From assembly GCA_039602395.1 (NCBI GenBank), contig JBCNJP010000023.1, positions 27,945,061 to 28,009,060 of the forward strand: 64,000 bases of DNA, written 5' to 3'. Position 1 is the stretch's first letter; each line of letters begins with the position of its first letter. This document shows positions 23,525-34,368 of the stretch, piece after piece. The translations under genes were made by a program, and so were the position numbers. The notes below the pieces were generated by a model. It had not been told where the DNA came from. It was given only the letters and a program-made list of their open reading frames with translations, and did not search any database. The stretch comes from Deinandra increscens subsp. villosa (Eukaryota; Streptophyta; Magnoliopsida; Asterales; Asteraceae).

Positions 23525-24891
23525 TAGAAAACCTTATTTATAGAAAATAACGGTTCTATGATTAAACAATAATATCTACGCAACCTACGGTTCCAAAACA
23601 ACATTTCAAATGACCGGTGATAGGTTTTGGGTAAAGAAAAAGTCCACAAAACGAGACATAAAATAAATAACAAGAGTGCAGGTCACAAGGTTCGAACATG
23701 TGACCTCTGCATCACCTGCCTACGCCCAAACCATTGGGCTAGATGCCTGGTTTGGTTATGGATCAGAAAAAATTGGTTTTGTATACTTTATGTACAAGAA
23801 ATCTGGGTTTAAGAAAAATAATCAAAAATGATTGAGTTGGACCAGAATCGAACCTGCGACCTCGCGGATAGCGGGTCGCGTTACTTGCCACTGGGCTGGC
23901 TGCCGAGTTTGTTTTAAAACCGAGTTCGAGTATTTTTATTGATTTTCAACCAGGCATCACCTTCTTCATCCTAAACCCAGGCTCGCCGGAGTTCGACTCC
24001 GGTCACCGGAAAACCGTGACAACAGAAAAAGAAATACAAAACGACGCGAACAACAAGGATGGATGAGTACCTTAAATCGGAGGTGAGATTCTAACGCGAT
24101 TAGATGACCAAATCGAACCCGAAACCTCGAACCCAACATCGACTCCGAGATCCAAACTTGATCCGATTGCTTGACAGTGATTAGTGGTTGTTTCCCGGTG
24201 GCGCACGGTGTCCAAAATAGTGTTGAGCAGTGGGGGAGACAGGCCAACAGTGGCTCTACGGGTTGCGGTGATTGCTTCGTCGCCGGAAAAATTTAGAGAA
24301 CGGAGAGAGAACAGAGAGGTTGCGAGAGAGGGACGGTTGTGTCTTGTGAGACGCAATCGATCAAGAGGATGGGATAACTAACGCCATCATTGCTCGACGA
24401 TTGAAGGGATGTCGGTTACGGTGCGTTCGACCTGCGCAGGTGTAAATGCCCATCAAATTTGATTTTGGGCAAATGACATTATTGGTCCCTCTCTAACTTA
24501 CATAACGAGACTTAAGTTTGGTTATATACGGAAATGGTGCCCACAACTTTGTTAAATGAAATGAGGTTTAGGAAATGGCAGAAAGGGACCCTCAAAGTTT
24601 ATAAAATGATAACAACATCTAACGAAGTTAACGAGGCTAACTTGAGCGATGACAAAACGAACATAAATCAATACATGATTGACGCGAGACGTTTATAAGG
24701 AGATGGACCCTAGATAACCACATATAATAAAAATAATAACTCGTAATTATTTATTTTAGGATCACATATAATCATTGATTAACTCGTGTGAACATATATA
24801 CATATGAAATGACATAAATGTTCGCACAACATTTAATACGGTTTACGTTCAGTTAGTGACAGGAAAAGACCTGAAAATGCGGATTGTCACA
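21998..24891 (-). mobile_element. Element B 5' LTR
   Basis: Same sequence as the LTR at 13901-16806 apart from AT-repeat length, followed by the right target copy TAGAG. It contains the same internal box at 22315-22328. Confidence 0.93.
23678..23906 (-). other. tRNA-like modules 1 and 2, right LTR B
   Basis: Same pair as in the left LTR, offset by 8085 bp: module 1 at 23678-23749 and module 2 at 23836-23906. Confidence 0.55.
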
Positions 24892-25196
24892 TAGAGTGGA
24901 CGAGAAAAGGAGAGTAGTAAGATACTTAGTAACGAATGTTATAGTGATTGGCTGGATATTAATGATAATAATAATAATAATAATATAACATTAATAATAA
25001 TAATATTAATAAACAGGCATAGATAAGGACCATAGTTATGAAGCAATGAAGTTGTGATAATAGTCTATTACAATCACCAAAATTAATAGACAAAATTAAG
25101 GTTCTACTTAAATGAGTCAGCTTTCGCGTTGGTTACTTGCCTATCATCTAAGCATTATGAACTAGATAAGGGTATGTACATAGAGTGACATATCAC

Positions 25197-25487
25197 ATCA
25201 GCGTTGGCCAGAAATGATACATCTAAGCTTTATGTATAAATCAGGTTCGCTATATACAGGTGCAACTCATCAGCGTTGGCCAGAAGAGAAACACTTGTAT
25301 AAGAAAGGAGAAAGCTTAATTCTTAGTTGATAATCATTGTAAAAACAACGAATTAGCGTTGGCCAGAATCGAGGTTTTAAAGATGTTATCAATTTAAGCA
25401 AATAGATTAGTTTTATTTAAAATTAAGTTAACAACTATTAGGAAAATAATGGCATTGGTTAAGGTAGTAAATCAGCGTTGGCCAGAA
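25197..25487 (-). repeat. Four spaced copies of a 17-mer
   Basis: ATCAGCGTTGGCCAGAA at 25197-25213, 25269-25285, 25352-25368 (one change) and 25471-25487. Intervals are 72, 83 and 119 bp with unrelated spacers. All copies have the same orientation. Confidence 0.9.
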
Positions 25488-25645
25488 TGAATCACTACAT
25501 GTCTATAAAAAGTTAAGAAGCTAATCCAATTTATATATTTTGTTTTGTAAAACATGAGCATTTAAGGTTTTAATCGAAACAAAATTTCTAATATTAAGCC
25601 CCAAACTTAGCAGAAACACCCCCTGATGCACGGAAAATGGTGTCT

Positions 25646-26020
25646 GATCGAAAAGTAAGCTTTTCGATCGAAAAGTAGACTTTTCGATCGGATCGAAAAG
25701 CTGGTCGAGAAGTCGATCGTAAAGTCGACCGAAAAGCTGATCGAAAAGCCGGTCGAAAAGCTGATCGAAAAGCCGGTCGAAAAATCCATATGGCCCGATC
25801 AAAAATCCATATGGTCCGATCGAAGAGCAGGGACTAAGCCACATGATTTGATCGAAAAGTAAGTCGAAAAGCCACATGGCCCGATCGAAAAGCCGATCAA
25901 AAAAAGGCCATATGGTCCGATCGAAAAGCAGGGAACCAAGCCACATCTTTCGATCGGAGAGTAAGTTATTTGGTCGAAAAGTAAGCTTTTCGATCGAGAG
26001 TTTGTATTTCGATCGAAAAG
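25646..26020 (-). repeat. GATCGAAAAG array in C2 leader
   Basis: About 20 copies of GATCGAAAAG or GGTCGAAAAG (plus-strand view) lie in 375 bp with irregular spacers. A second motif, CCATATGG(C/T)CCGATC, is interspersed. Pairs such as CTTTTCGATCGAAAAG are palindromic, so the RNA could fold heavily. Confidence 0.9.
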
Positions 26021-26204
26021 GTAATAATCTCTCAAAATCAGTTAGGGTTTTGTGATAAAAACGAATTAGTGTTTTTTTTGTTATTAAAACCGATTTTGAT
26101 TATAACGAATTAGGGTTTTAAAGCCTTTCGGTTAGGTTCAAAAACCCTTATTGATTTCGAGATTAGGGTTTTAACGAATTCAGATTAATGATTCGATTGA
26201 GCAA

Positions 26205-26221
26205 CATATGCTCTGATACCA
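26205..26221 (-). other. Primer binding site of C2
   Basis: The minus strand reads TGGTATCAGAGCATATG, two bases from the LTR end at 26224. Confidence 0.9.
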
Positions 26222-26223
26222 CA

Positions 26224-26683
26224 TGTTGATCGAATCCTGAATCGTTATCACAATAAACAGATAATACGTATGTAAATATTACCTGTTGACATCTGGTTGA
26301 GATCAGCAGCAGTCAGATTGTCCATCTTGTGAGTAGCCTTGGTTCCTGTTTAGGGTGTATGCTAATGATGGTGAATCGCAGAGAGGATCTGCGAAAATAA
26401 GAATAAGAGAGAGAGCAGAGAGAAGAGGGGCGAAAATTATGAGGTGGTGATTAGCCCATAATCTCTCTAATAAGGCCCTATATATACACCCAAGGGTAAA
26501 CCCTAGTCTATCAATTAAGGGCAATTACGTTCGTAAAATAAATGCCTCATAGGATTAATTAGGTAATTGATCATTTAAGATAAATGATTAAAGCCATAAT
26601 ATATATATATATATTTATATTATATACATATATATCCGAAATACATATATATATATATATATATAGTAAATATATGTCTAACA
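26224..26683 (-). mobile_element. C2 5' LTR
   Basis: A 460-bp LTR with ends TGTTAGACA...GATCAACA on the minus strand, next to the primer site. A TATA-like CTATATATAGG lies at about 26481-26491 (minus). The outer end is AT-rich. The right flank is TCACT; the matching left copy is lost with the 3' end of C2. Confidence 0.85.
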
Positions 26684-27077
26684 TCACTATCTAATCTAAC
26701 ACTCTTTATTTGCTTGCTTTATTTATTTCTCATGCTGCTTAGGGGGTATTCGGTTCGTTTTAGTAATGATTAGTGTTTGGATGTATCGTTCTTCGAAGTT
26801 GTAACAGACCAACATTTAGATAATAAGTTGTTTGATTGGTTGTCAACTTTTATACTTTTAAGTCACTAATCACTAATCAGTAAAATGACTGAACAGTTCA
26901 TTCTTGTGAAAAACACATCTTACTATTTTCTTAGGTATGTATTTAGCATTACAACCAGTTTTTGATGCTTCATTTTGAAGACGACCAACTTGCTTGTGAA
27001 ATCGAATAATGTTGAAGAAAAGGAAAACAACAGAAAGGTTTTCATAGTTTTTTTTGTTTAAAATTTAAAATGTTTTA
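26684..27077. other. Unannotated DNA between C2 and LTR D
   Basis: About 390 bp. TATTCGGTTCG and repeats of CACTAATCA suggest a small decayed DNA element, but I could not define ends. No gene was seen. Confidence 0.4.
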
Positions 27078-27688
27078 CCCGTTGTAACACCTGGTTAATT
27101 CCGGAAAATCGGAGGGAAATTTTTCCGATTAATGAACTGGATTGTTGCGTCCAGTTAGGCCCGTTAGGCCCATTTAGAGATTTTCGGCCCAACAATGGCC
27201 CAATTCAAATACCCGATGTCCGGATAAGTTGTCAGAACTATTTTGGGTGATTGTTATGTTGTGGAACGATAAAAGCTGAATTCGATGTAAACTGGCTAAG
27301 TTCGTTGTCTAATCGGTAAACGTGCCGGATAACCGGACGTTAATGTAAGTATGTTGGTTCGAGTGATTATGAGAATGGATATATTAACATGGACGTTAAT
27401 ATTTGTCAGAAACTGGCTAAGTCAGAAAGTCTATTCAGTGTTTCTATGTGGTGTGTGTGAACGGAAACGGAAAACGACGCTTAACGCGCGTAAGTCACCG
27501 GTAGTGACGAAGGGGTCACTACGGCCGGATTAGAGTGTCTGGAAGTGCCAGACACTTGATCATTGATGTTCTGATCATTAGAAAGGATAACCGTAGGAAA
27601 CAGTGCAAGAAACGGTGAAATTGGTAAACCGTTCGGTTACGCGAGAATAACCGAATTTGATAGTTTAATTGTTTAAGATGGTTTTAAC

Positions 27689-28045
27689 TGTTGAAGCATA
27701 TTCCTATGCTAGCGTGTGTCTCATGTATTGTATCTAATCTAGAGCATCTGTGTGAGTTTTATAGTCAATGGCCGTATCAGATGCACCGCCGGACTAGATG
27801 ATCCGGGCGGACCAGATGGTCCGCAGGTGGTACGCTGGCCTGTTTCTAAGTGACTATAAATAGCTTGTTAGAGAGAGTGTTTAGGAGTTCTGTCATTTGC
27901 AACATCTTAACTGTGTGTAAACTGAGTGTGTTTCTCTCTCTACATTGTAACTCTTTGTGAATCAATAAAGCAAAGCTTTATTTACCTTCTTGTTGTTATC
28001 CAATTACCGAATCATGCAGTAGTAAGATCGTCTCGTGGTTTTACA
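27689..28045 (+). mobile_element. C3 5' LTR
   Basis: Ends TGTTGAAGC...GTTTTACA. TATAAATA at 27855-27862 is the likely TATA box and AATCAATAAAG near 27959 a polyadenylation-like signal. Confidence 0.93.
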
Positions 28046-28047
28046 AG

Positions 28048-28064
28048 TGGTATCAGAGCATTCC
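28048..28064 (+). other. Primer binding site of C3
   Basis: TGGTATCAGAGCATTCC, two bases after the 5' LTR, matching initiator tRNA-Met. Confidence 0.93.
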
Positions 28065-28269
28065 AGGTTGCTCTACTGCTGTGATTTGGTCGTTTTTCGG
28101 ATTCTAGAGAGAGAAAGTTTGGGTTTTCTACATTTTTCATCATTTTTCATAATTCTGAGTGATTCCGAGGATAAAAATGATTTCTGGATGTTCCTGGAGT
28201 GTTTTCGCATCATACTGATTCAGTTTCTAGCTTCAATTGTCAAAATCTGTGAAAATCAGTCGATTTTAG

Positions 28270-28548
28270 TTCGAATTGCTTCTGGTCCGCCGGTTGAAAA
28301 TTTGATCCGCTGTTTGATCCGCCCATGCAATCTTCATCAGCTGATCTGCGGCAGTTACAGCGTATCAGTGTGATCCGCTGAAACATTTGATCTGCCGTAC
28401 CAGTTTTTGATCCGCCGTATCAAAAATTGATCCGTCGAAGATATCTGATCCGTTGGAACATAATTTGATCCGGTGAGCAAATTTGATCCGCTGGTTTATC
28501 TGATCCGGAATATGATCCGCTGAATTTGTTGGTCCGTTGGCTGAATAG
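28270..28548 (+). repeat. TGATCCG array in C3 leader
   Basis: About 15 copies of TGATCCGC(TG/CG) or a close variant (GGTCCG, TGATCTG) in 280 bp, irregularly spaced, ending just before the gag ATG at 28556. A related pair, GATGATCCGGGCGG and GATGGTCCGCAGG, lies in the LTR itself (27797-27830). Confidence 0.88.
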
Positions 28549-28555
28549 TTTCAAA

Positions 28556-29944
28556 ATGAGCGGCTTTCACGCTTTTTCAGCTGTACAATCATCAATGCAA
28601 GCCATATTGAACTATGATAACGAGATAGGAACAACTCAGAAAGTTCCTAAGTTACTTCGATTGGAGGATTATGAGAATTGGAAGCAACGATTTGAATCAT
28701 TTGTTAATGCTCTTGACATTGATCTGTGGATTTCTATTGAAGAAGATTATACATATCCTAAGAAAAATGGAGAACCAATTCCACGAAGTGATCTTGATGA
28801 AGATCAAAGGAAAGTTTATGCCAGAGAAAAGAAAACGTATGCAAATCTTACAATGGCATTACCAAGAGAACTCTTGCATCAATTTAAAAATTGCACAACT
28901 TCAAAAACATTATGGGATGCATTGAAGGATAGATGTGCAGGAAACGAGCAATATAAGAAGAGTCGAAAGAAAGTGTTGTTAAAGGAGTTTGATAACTTTC
29001 AGCACTGTGAAAAAGAGAGTATTGCAGATTTGATTTCTAGATTTTCCCATCTGATTAATGAACTTGATATTGTAGGAGTCCAGAAAGAAAAAGATGACTT
29101 GAAAGAAAAATTTCTGGAAGCTTTACCAGAGACATGGGAAAATTTTGTTATGATACTTGCTAATGATCCAAATTATTCAAGTTGGACTTTCAATCAATTA
29201 TTAAGCAAGTTACAAGCTCGAGAAATGGAATTACTTGTAAAGAAGTCAGCAATTCCATCAGTTCAGAATCCTGCAGTTTATTTTGGAGAGAATTCTGCTA
29301 CTGCCCATGCTAAAGCTAAATCAAATTCTATTACAAGCAGTAATCCACCAGTAACAGCGTTTCTTGCTGGAAAGTCAGATAATGCTGGGTATTCTTCAGG
29401 ATGCAGTTTCACTATTCCTGATAAATCATCAAGCAAATCAACTCCTAATCAAGCAACTGAAGATCTAGCTGCTTTGCTAGCTGCTTTTATATCTTCTTCA
29501 TCTGGAGCTATATTTAGTCAGATTGGTCAGTCTTGGTTGTATGGCGAGGATTTAAATCATCTGGATGACGATCAATTGAATAAACTCGATTTGGAATGGC
29601 AATTTGCTATGGTCGTGGAAAAAGGAAAGAGATTTATGAAGAAACATGGTAAGACATCTATTTTTCAAGGACAAACACTTGGCTTGGATAGAAAAACGAT
29701 TAAATGTTTTAAATGTGCCAAACATGGACATTTTGCTCGCGATTGTCCTACCAAGTCTTTTGATAAGGATATTTCCAATAAGAATGGTCAAGATAAAGAT
29801 GTTAAAGCTATGATATCTCAAAATGATGAAGGTTATGATTGGGCTAAAGATTTTCCAGATGAATCTGCATTCGTAGTTCATTCTCAAGACAATTATGCTT
29901 TGATGGCAAATATTGAAGTTGAATCGAGTGTGTATTCTCTCTAG
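28556..29944 (+). CDS. C3 Gag, first part
   Basis: A 462-residue frame, taking the ATG at 28556 (MSGFHAF) rather than an upstream non-ATG codon. It encodes a copia-type Gag: an N-terminal region with LRLEDYENWKQRFESFV, the gag core with KTLWDALKDRCAGNEQYKK and RFSHLINELDIVGV, a Ser/Ala-rich linker, and one CCHC knuckle CFKCAKHGHFARDC near residues 385-400. Gag forms the particle and packages the element RNA. The frame ends at TAG 29942. A related frame carrying the rest of the protein begins some 40 bases later in another phase, so the original Gag was probably longer and has been split by a small indel plus stops. Confidence 0.85.
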   Translation: MSGFHAFSAVQSSMQAILNYDNEIGTTQKVPKLLRLEDYENWKQRFESFVNALDIDLWISIEEDYTYPKKNGEPIPRSDLDEDQRKVYAREKKTYANLTMALPRELLHQFKNCTTSKTLWDALKDRCAGNEQYKKSRKKVLLKEFDNFQHCEKESIADLISRFSHLINELDIVGVQKEKDDLKEKFLEALPETWENFVMILANDPNYSSWTFNQLLSKLQAREMELLVKKSAIPSVQNPAVYFGENSATAHAKAKSNSITSSNPPVTAFLAGKSDNAGYSSGCSFTIPDKSSSKSTPNQATEDLAALLAAFISSSSGAIFSQIGQSWLYGEDLNHLDDDQLNKLDLEWQFAMVVEKGKRFMKKHGKTSIFQGQTLGLDRKTIKCFKCAKHGHFARDCPTKSFDKDISNKNGQDKDVKAMISQNDEGYDWAKDFPDESAFVVHSQDNYALMANIEVESSVYSL

Positions 29945-29984
29945 CTTGTAATCTCTAAGTGACTCAAGTCATTCTGATTCCGAA

Positions 29985-30145
29985 ATGAGTGGTTATGAAT
30001 CTGTGTGTGAATTTTGTTCACAAAAGGATAGTCGAATTAAAGGTTTGATAAAAGAAATAGAATGTCAATCTGTTGAAATCAAACGAAAAGATGAAGAATT
30101 GGAGAGTTTCATCAAGAAATTTCAGGAATTTAATGAAGTTTGTAC
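29985..30145 (+). pseudogene. C3 Gag second part, 5' piece
   Basis: Starts MSGYESVCEFCSQKDSRI and reads into a coiled coil (SVEIKRKDEELESFIKKF). The phase stays open upstream to about 29950 (a Ser/Asp-rich stretch), so the ATG may be internal. The family A LTR interrupts it inside a Thr codon at 30145. The frame resumes without shift at 32715. Confidence 0.85.
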
Positions 30146-32708
30146 TGTCACACCCCCAAAATACCACTAACGGAGTTTATACCGTTAAGGGGCGTGACTA
30201 GACCAGGATCCACAACCATAGTTACAAATACTAAACGAATCAGGGTTAGTTCAAACACAAGTTATAAATCAAAGTCTTAAATTACATACGCAGCGGAAAA
30301 ATAATTGTCCTTAGCACTAACCACGTGCTTTACATAATTGTTGTTTTAAATTCCCAATTTAGTTTAAATAAAAGTAAACATCCTCTGTGCCATGCCAACC
30401 TCCAGCGGATACTCCTTAGCGATCTGCAAAAGTTTAAACCACGCAAGTGTCAACCTAACGGTTGGTGAGTTCACAGTGGGCTTGTCGTGCATTGGCCCGG
30501 TCTCATAATCACAATTCGTATCAAGGTATACTTACAAGTTATTTATTTGTGAAAAGCAATGCTCGTAATTTAAATCTTATTCTATAAATGGTTTATCCGT
30601 GACCTACGTCATCGGGTATGTACTAGTTCCGTAAAGTTAAAGGACTCAACCGATATCGCGGGTAGCTAATCCGTTGTTCCATGCTCTAAGGAAGTTTGTA
30701 CCAAAGCTGACTTATTTTGTGGGGGCCGAGCCATCCCGTACGGTGCGGACATACGTCATCGCGGTTTTTGCCTCCCCCGTGTCCTTCCCGGGACTACGGT
30801 CAAATAGGCTGATATTGTTCCTCCGTGCACTCCCCGTGCCACGGGGCGGAGTTTGTCAAACTCCAGTAGATCTACCCAACATCCCCTCGCTTTACAATTA
30901 ATGGCACAATTTTAGTTGAGGACTTTTAAGTTATAGGGCATCCTTAGAAAACATGTGATATCATGTGGTTTAGACTTTAACCTACACTAGCCATATTAAA
31001 ACAGTTTTCGTTTCAGAAATAGTTTGTTAAGTTTCACCAGTGCTTCCCATAAAACACTTCAAGTTCATTCAATGGGTGCCGAGCACTCCGAGTTTTCATG
31101 TTCATCAGGGAGGTGCCTAGCACTCTCGAGTTTGTCAGCATTGTTTTTTTTTTCTTTTAGTTGATCTGTGTGACCCAAACGGGTTCACGGTAATCGATTT
31201 AGTGACACTCACCTTGGGTTGCACTGCTACACTTCAAGTAATCCAAATATTGTTTGTTTAACGAAGACCTATGAACACGTTTAGGTCTTAAGTATTAGTT
31301 TCGTGTCTAATCTTTACTTAACGTCACTATGGCCCATAACATAGCACGTTGCAACTATGACTCGACATACCGACACACGACACCAATGGTTGATCATAAA
31401 CAAGGGTTCATATAAATCAGACATCAAACATGTTTCATCATGGCATAATCATGCAAGTCATGGCATAACACTTAAGCAAATTTCACAAGTTTGGTTTTTA
31501 GGTCAGGTCTTAGTTTCGCTAGCATAGTTTCGCTAGGCAGTTTCGCCGGGTGCACGGGCAGCACTTTCGCTAGGCAATGCCCGGTGACACAGTTTCGCTA
31601 GGCTAGTTTCGCCCGAAACTGCTGACGCAGTTTCGCTAGCCTAGTTTCGCAGGGAAACTGGTTTGAACTTTCGTTCAGGTATTTCGCTCGGTAGTTTCGT
31701 TCGAGCTGGTCTGGTCTGGTTACCCGGCGACACTATAGTTTCGCTGGGTAGTGTCGCTGGAAGGAGACATAATTTCGCTACTTAGTTTCGCCCAGAGAAC
31801 ACGCAGTTTCGCTGGTCGCGAAAAACATACGGATTTGCCTAAAAGTCAACCTAACAGCTTCTGATCTTACATGCAATTCATTATTTAGCATCCATAGGCA
31901 TTTACCAACATAAATCAAGCAGCTTTATCATGTTTAACATGCATTTTAATCATTAAATCTCTAAAAACACTTCTAAACCCTAAAATGACCAAAATTGCAT
32001 AAATCATCATCATGGTTTGTTTTTACACGTAAAGTTTCTGACTTTATGGTAGATCTAGCATTCCTAAGCAACATATTAAGAGATCAAGTGATTTCATGTA
32101 GATTTAGGCATGCTTTTAAGAGAAATACAAAGAAAACACAAGAATGGTGGTTTTTGGAGACTCACGGTTTGATCTTAGGATCCGGATGAATGATCTTCAA
32201 GGCTAAGATCTTGGTAATCCTTGGTGACCCTCAGCTGACCAGAAATCTCGAGGTAGGAGAGTGTGTGTGTGTTTGTTGTGTGGTTTAAGCAAATGAGGCT
32301 ACTAGGGTTTATTAAGTTTATTTATATCAGGAGCCAGTTTCGCTGGCAGTTTCGCTGGCCAGGCGAAACTAGCTCTGGTCTCGTGATATTGGATTGTCTT
32401 AGCTGGCTACCGGGCGACACTATAGTTTCGCCCAGTAGTTTCGCTGGCGACCAAAAAGGGCAAGTTTTCACATAATCAAGTATTTACAATTAATCATGCT
32501 ATTCACAATAATAAGTCATGTATTTAAATCACATTGCACATAAAGACAATCAATGATGAACACATAACACATATGGGCGGGTTCGGTGATCAACCAAAGG
32601 TCGTGGGCGTATTCGGCCTAGTTATGCATTAGTTACTAAGTTAACACTTATAACGTAACTAACGGGTTTGTCTAACGGAAGTTAACCTTGAAATTCTCGG
32701 GTGTCACA
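30146..32708 (-). mobile_element. Solo LTR, gypsy family A
   Basis: A 2563-bp LTR with TG...CA ends (minus strand TGTGACACCC...GTGTGACA), flanked by TTGTAC on both sides (30140-30145 and 32709-32714). The usual duplication is 5 bp and the extra T may be chance. It matches the complete LTR at 7634-10182 along its length, including both TTTCGCT clusters and the box at 30461-30474. No primer site or interior is present, so it is a solo LTR left by LTR-LTR recombination. It sits in C3 gag and is the youngest layer here. Confidence 0.93.
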
Positions 32709-32714
32709 TTGTAC

Positions 32715-34368
32715 AACAAATGCAGATTTACTCAAAGAAAATAGTGTGTTGGTAACAGAATTAGCTGCTGTTCAGAAACAATTGTCAGAAAGCTGTATTC
32801 AGAATGATCAACAAAAGTCACAACTTCAACACGAGAATGAGGAGTTCATGTCAAAAATTGTCAAGCTTACTTCGATCAATGACAAACTGGTCAAGGAGGT
32901 TGCAGAATATAAGTCTCAAGCTCAAGATGTTAGTGAAGATTTTGAACAGTTATTTCAAAAATCTATCAAAAAGGTTGAAGTACTTCAGGCTTCGAATGAT
33001 GAACTTCAGAAGGCATTGAATGAAGTTACTGCTGATAGAACTCAATATCAGATTGTTCAGTCTGAATTGCAAGATACAATCACTTCTTTGAAGAAAGACA
33101 AAAATTTATTAACAAGGAATATTGAGATATATAAGGAAAGAGTGGATAAAGTTACCAAAGAAGTGCTTGCTGCTCATGATGGGATGAGACGCGAAAAATC
33201 ATTCGTCAACACCACATCTGAGAAATTGATTCAATCAGAAAAAGTTCTTGCTGAAGCTCAGAAGAGCATAGCTGATTTGAAAGTTGAAATTCTCGATCTT
33301 AATCGTCAATTGCATAACTTGAAGAATTCTCATTCTTTTACAAGTTATTTGTGTCAAGACGACAACTTCAAGAAGGTATTTGGAGGTGATGATTTTAATC
33401 AAATTCCTCATCCAGTGATTCAAACAGAGTCTGTTGTTGATTTGCACACTCCTGTGGTAACCAAAGATTATTTTGAATTTGTATCTGAGAAGTTTGAGAA
33501 GAAGGAATCAAAGTGTTCAATCAAGCATGTTGGGACAGATGAGAAGATAGGGTCTGAAGAAAAGTTGGCTGCTGAGCTTGTTCAAGCTAACAATTTGAAA
33601 GGTATTAAAGCTAAATTTACTGAGGTTGCTCAAGCTGGTTCTTCTACGTCTCAAATGGATTTATCAAAGTTACCTGGTTATAAACGATCTGGTTTGGGTA
33701 ATCATAATCACAAAGTTGTTCAGAAAGTTGAGAAGAACAAGCCAAAGAAGACTCCTAAGGAGAAGAACGATACTAGTCTTGAACAGATATATCATCTGGC
33801 ACAGGTGTTTGTATCCACCATGGAAAAAGGCTTCGGAGGTAAGATAAAGAAGAAAGATTCTTCTACAAGTTCTCCGAAAGAATCTTCCGCTTCGGGTTCC
33901 AATTCCACACCTAGAAGTCCTACATCAAGATGGGTACATTCTAACCGATTTCAGATTTTTGATAATATTTCTGATGAGTCTGAATTTTCTGATAAATGTG
34001 ATCCAGCTCAGGACAAGTCCCAATCTACACGATCTTATCGTTTGTGCTATCAATGTCGCCGAAAGGGACACATGGCACAGGATTGTCCTGAGAGTGTTAA
34101 AAGAAAATTTTCTGGAAAAACTGCCACGATAATTGATGAATCCGGCAGAATTTTTACTGATTCACCAACATCACATGTTAAATCAAAACGTACTTCATAT
34201 TTCAAAAGTGAGTCTAGTGTTGGTGATTTATCACAAGATGATGTTTCAGTAAAAACTGCACCTGCAAAGATGCAGTGGCGACCTAAGGTGGTCAGCCAAG
34301 CTGCAACTGATTTTATAGAAGACACTGGTCGACCAGAAGTTGTGTGCTTCGGGTCATTTGGGAACTAA
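32715..34368 (+). pseudogene. C3 Gag second part, coiled coil and second knuckle
   Basis: Continues the frame cut at 30145. Roughly 220 residues of heptad-rich coiled coil (KENSVLVTELAAVQKQL, QLFQKSIKKVEVLQASNDEL) come first. A Lys/Ser-rich linker follows, then a second CCHC knuckle CYQCRRKGHMAQDC near 34050-34090, and a tail ending VCFGSFGN. Just past the stop another phase gives GTNHLNQCAYIPRRPVGD (to about 34450), probably the original C-terminus after a frameshift. A coiled coil of this size after the usual Gag is unusual for copia and may help particle assembly (inference). Confidence 0.85.

Larger units (their letters stand above)
13901..24891 (-). mobile_element. Element B, complete non-coding gypsy-like LTR element
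   Basis: An entire 11-kb LTR element on the minus strand with a perfect 5-bp target duplication TAGAG (13896-13900 and 24892-24896), inserted into C2 gag. LTRs are 2906 bp (13901-16806) and 2894 bp (21998-24891). The 12-bp difference is fully explained by two AT microsatellites (48 versus 38 and 33 versus 31 bases), and I noticed no other difference by eye. The primer site is at 21981-21994 and the purine tract is next to 16807. The 5191-bp interior has no open frame over about 105 codons on the coding strand and no recognisable gag, protease, RT or integrase. It therefore looks like a large non-autonomous derivative moved recently by a partner's proteins. Family C (51503-58035) has the most similar LTR. 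Confidence 0.9.
24892..26223 (-). other. C2 gag start and leader
   Basis: This is the continuation of copia C2 beyond the element B insertion. The gag frame joins across the TAGAG duplication (FSRPLYASTFG) but meets a stop about 20 codons upstream, with no ATG in between. Further upstream are an ATA-rich repeat (24963-25012), four copies of AGCGTTGGCCAGAA and a GATCGAAAAG array, ending at the primer site. The long FDRLFDQ-type frame at 25521-25946 is just the array translated. Confidence 0.75.

Noticed and set aside
25521..25946. 141-codon frame with FDRLFDQ repeats
   Set aside because: It is the GATCGAAAAG array translated. It lies in a copia leader and has no other support.
25197..26020. 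CRISPR-like repeat-spacer array
   Set aside because: Spacing is irregular, repeat units are only 10-17 nt, the setting is a plant retroelement leader and there are no cas genes.
28526..28555. Ten extra N-terminal codons for C3 Gag
   Set aside because: They begin at a non-ATG codon and translate the end of the motif array. The ATG at 28556 is preferred.
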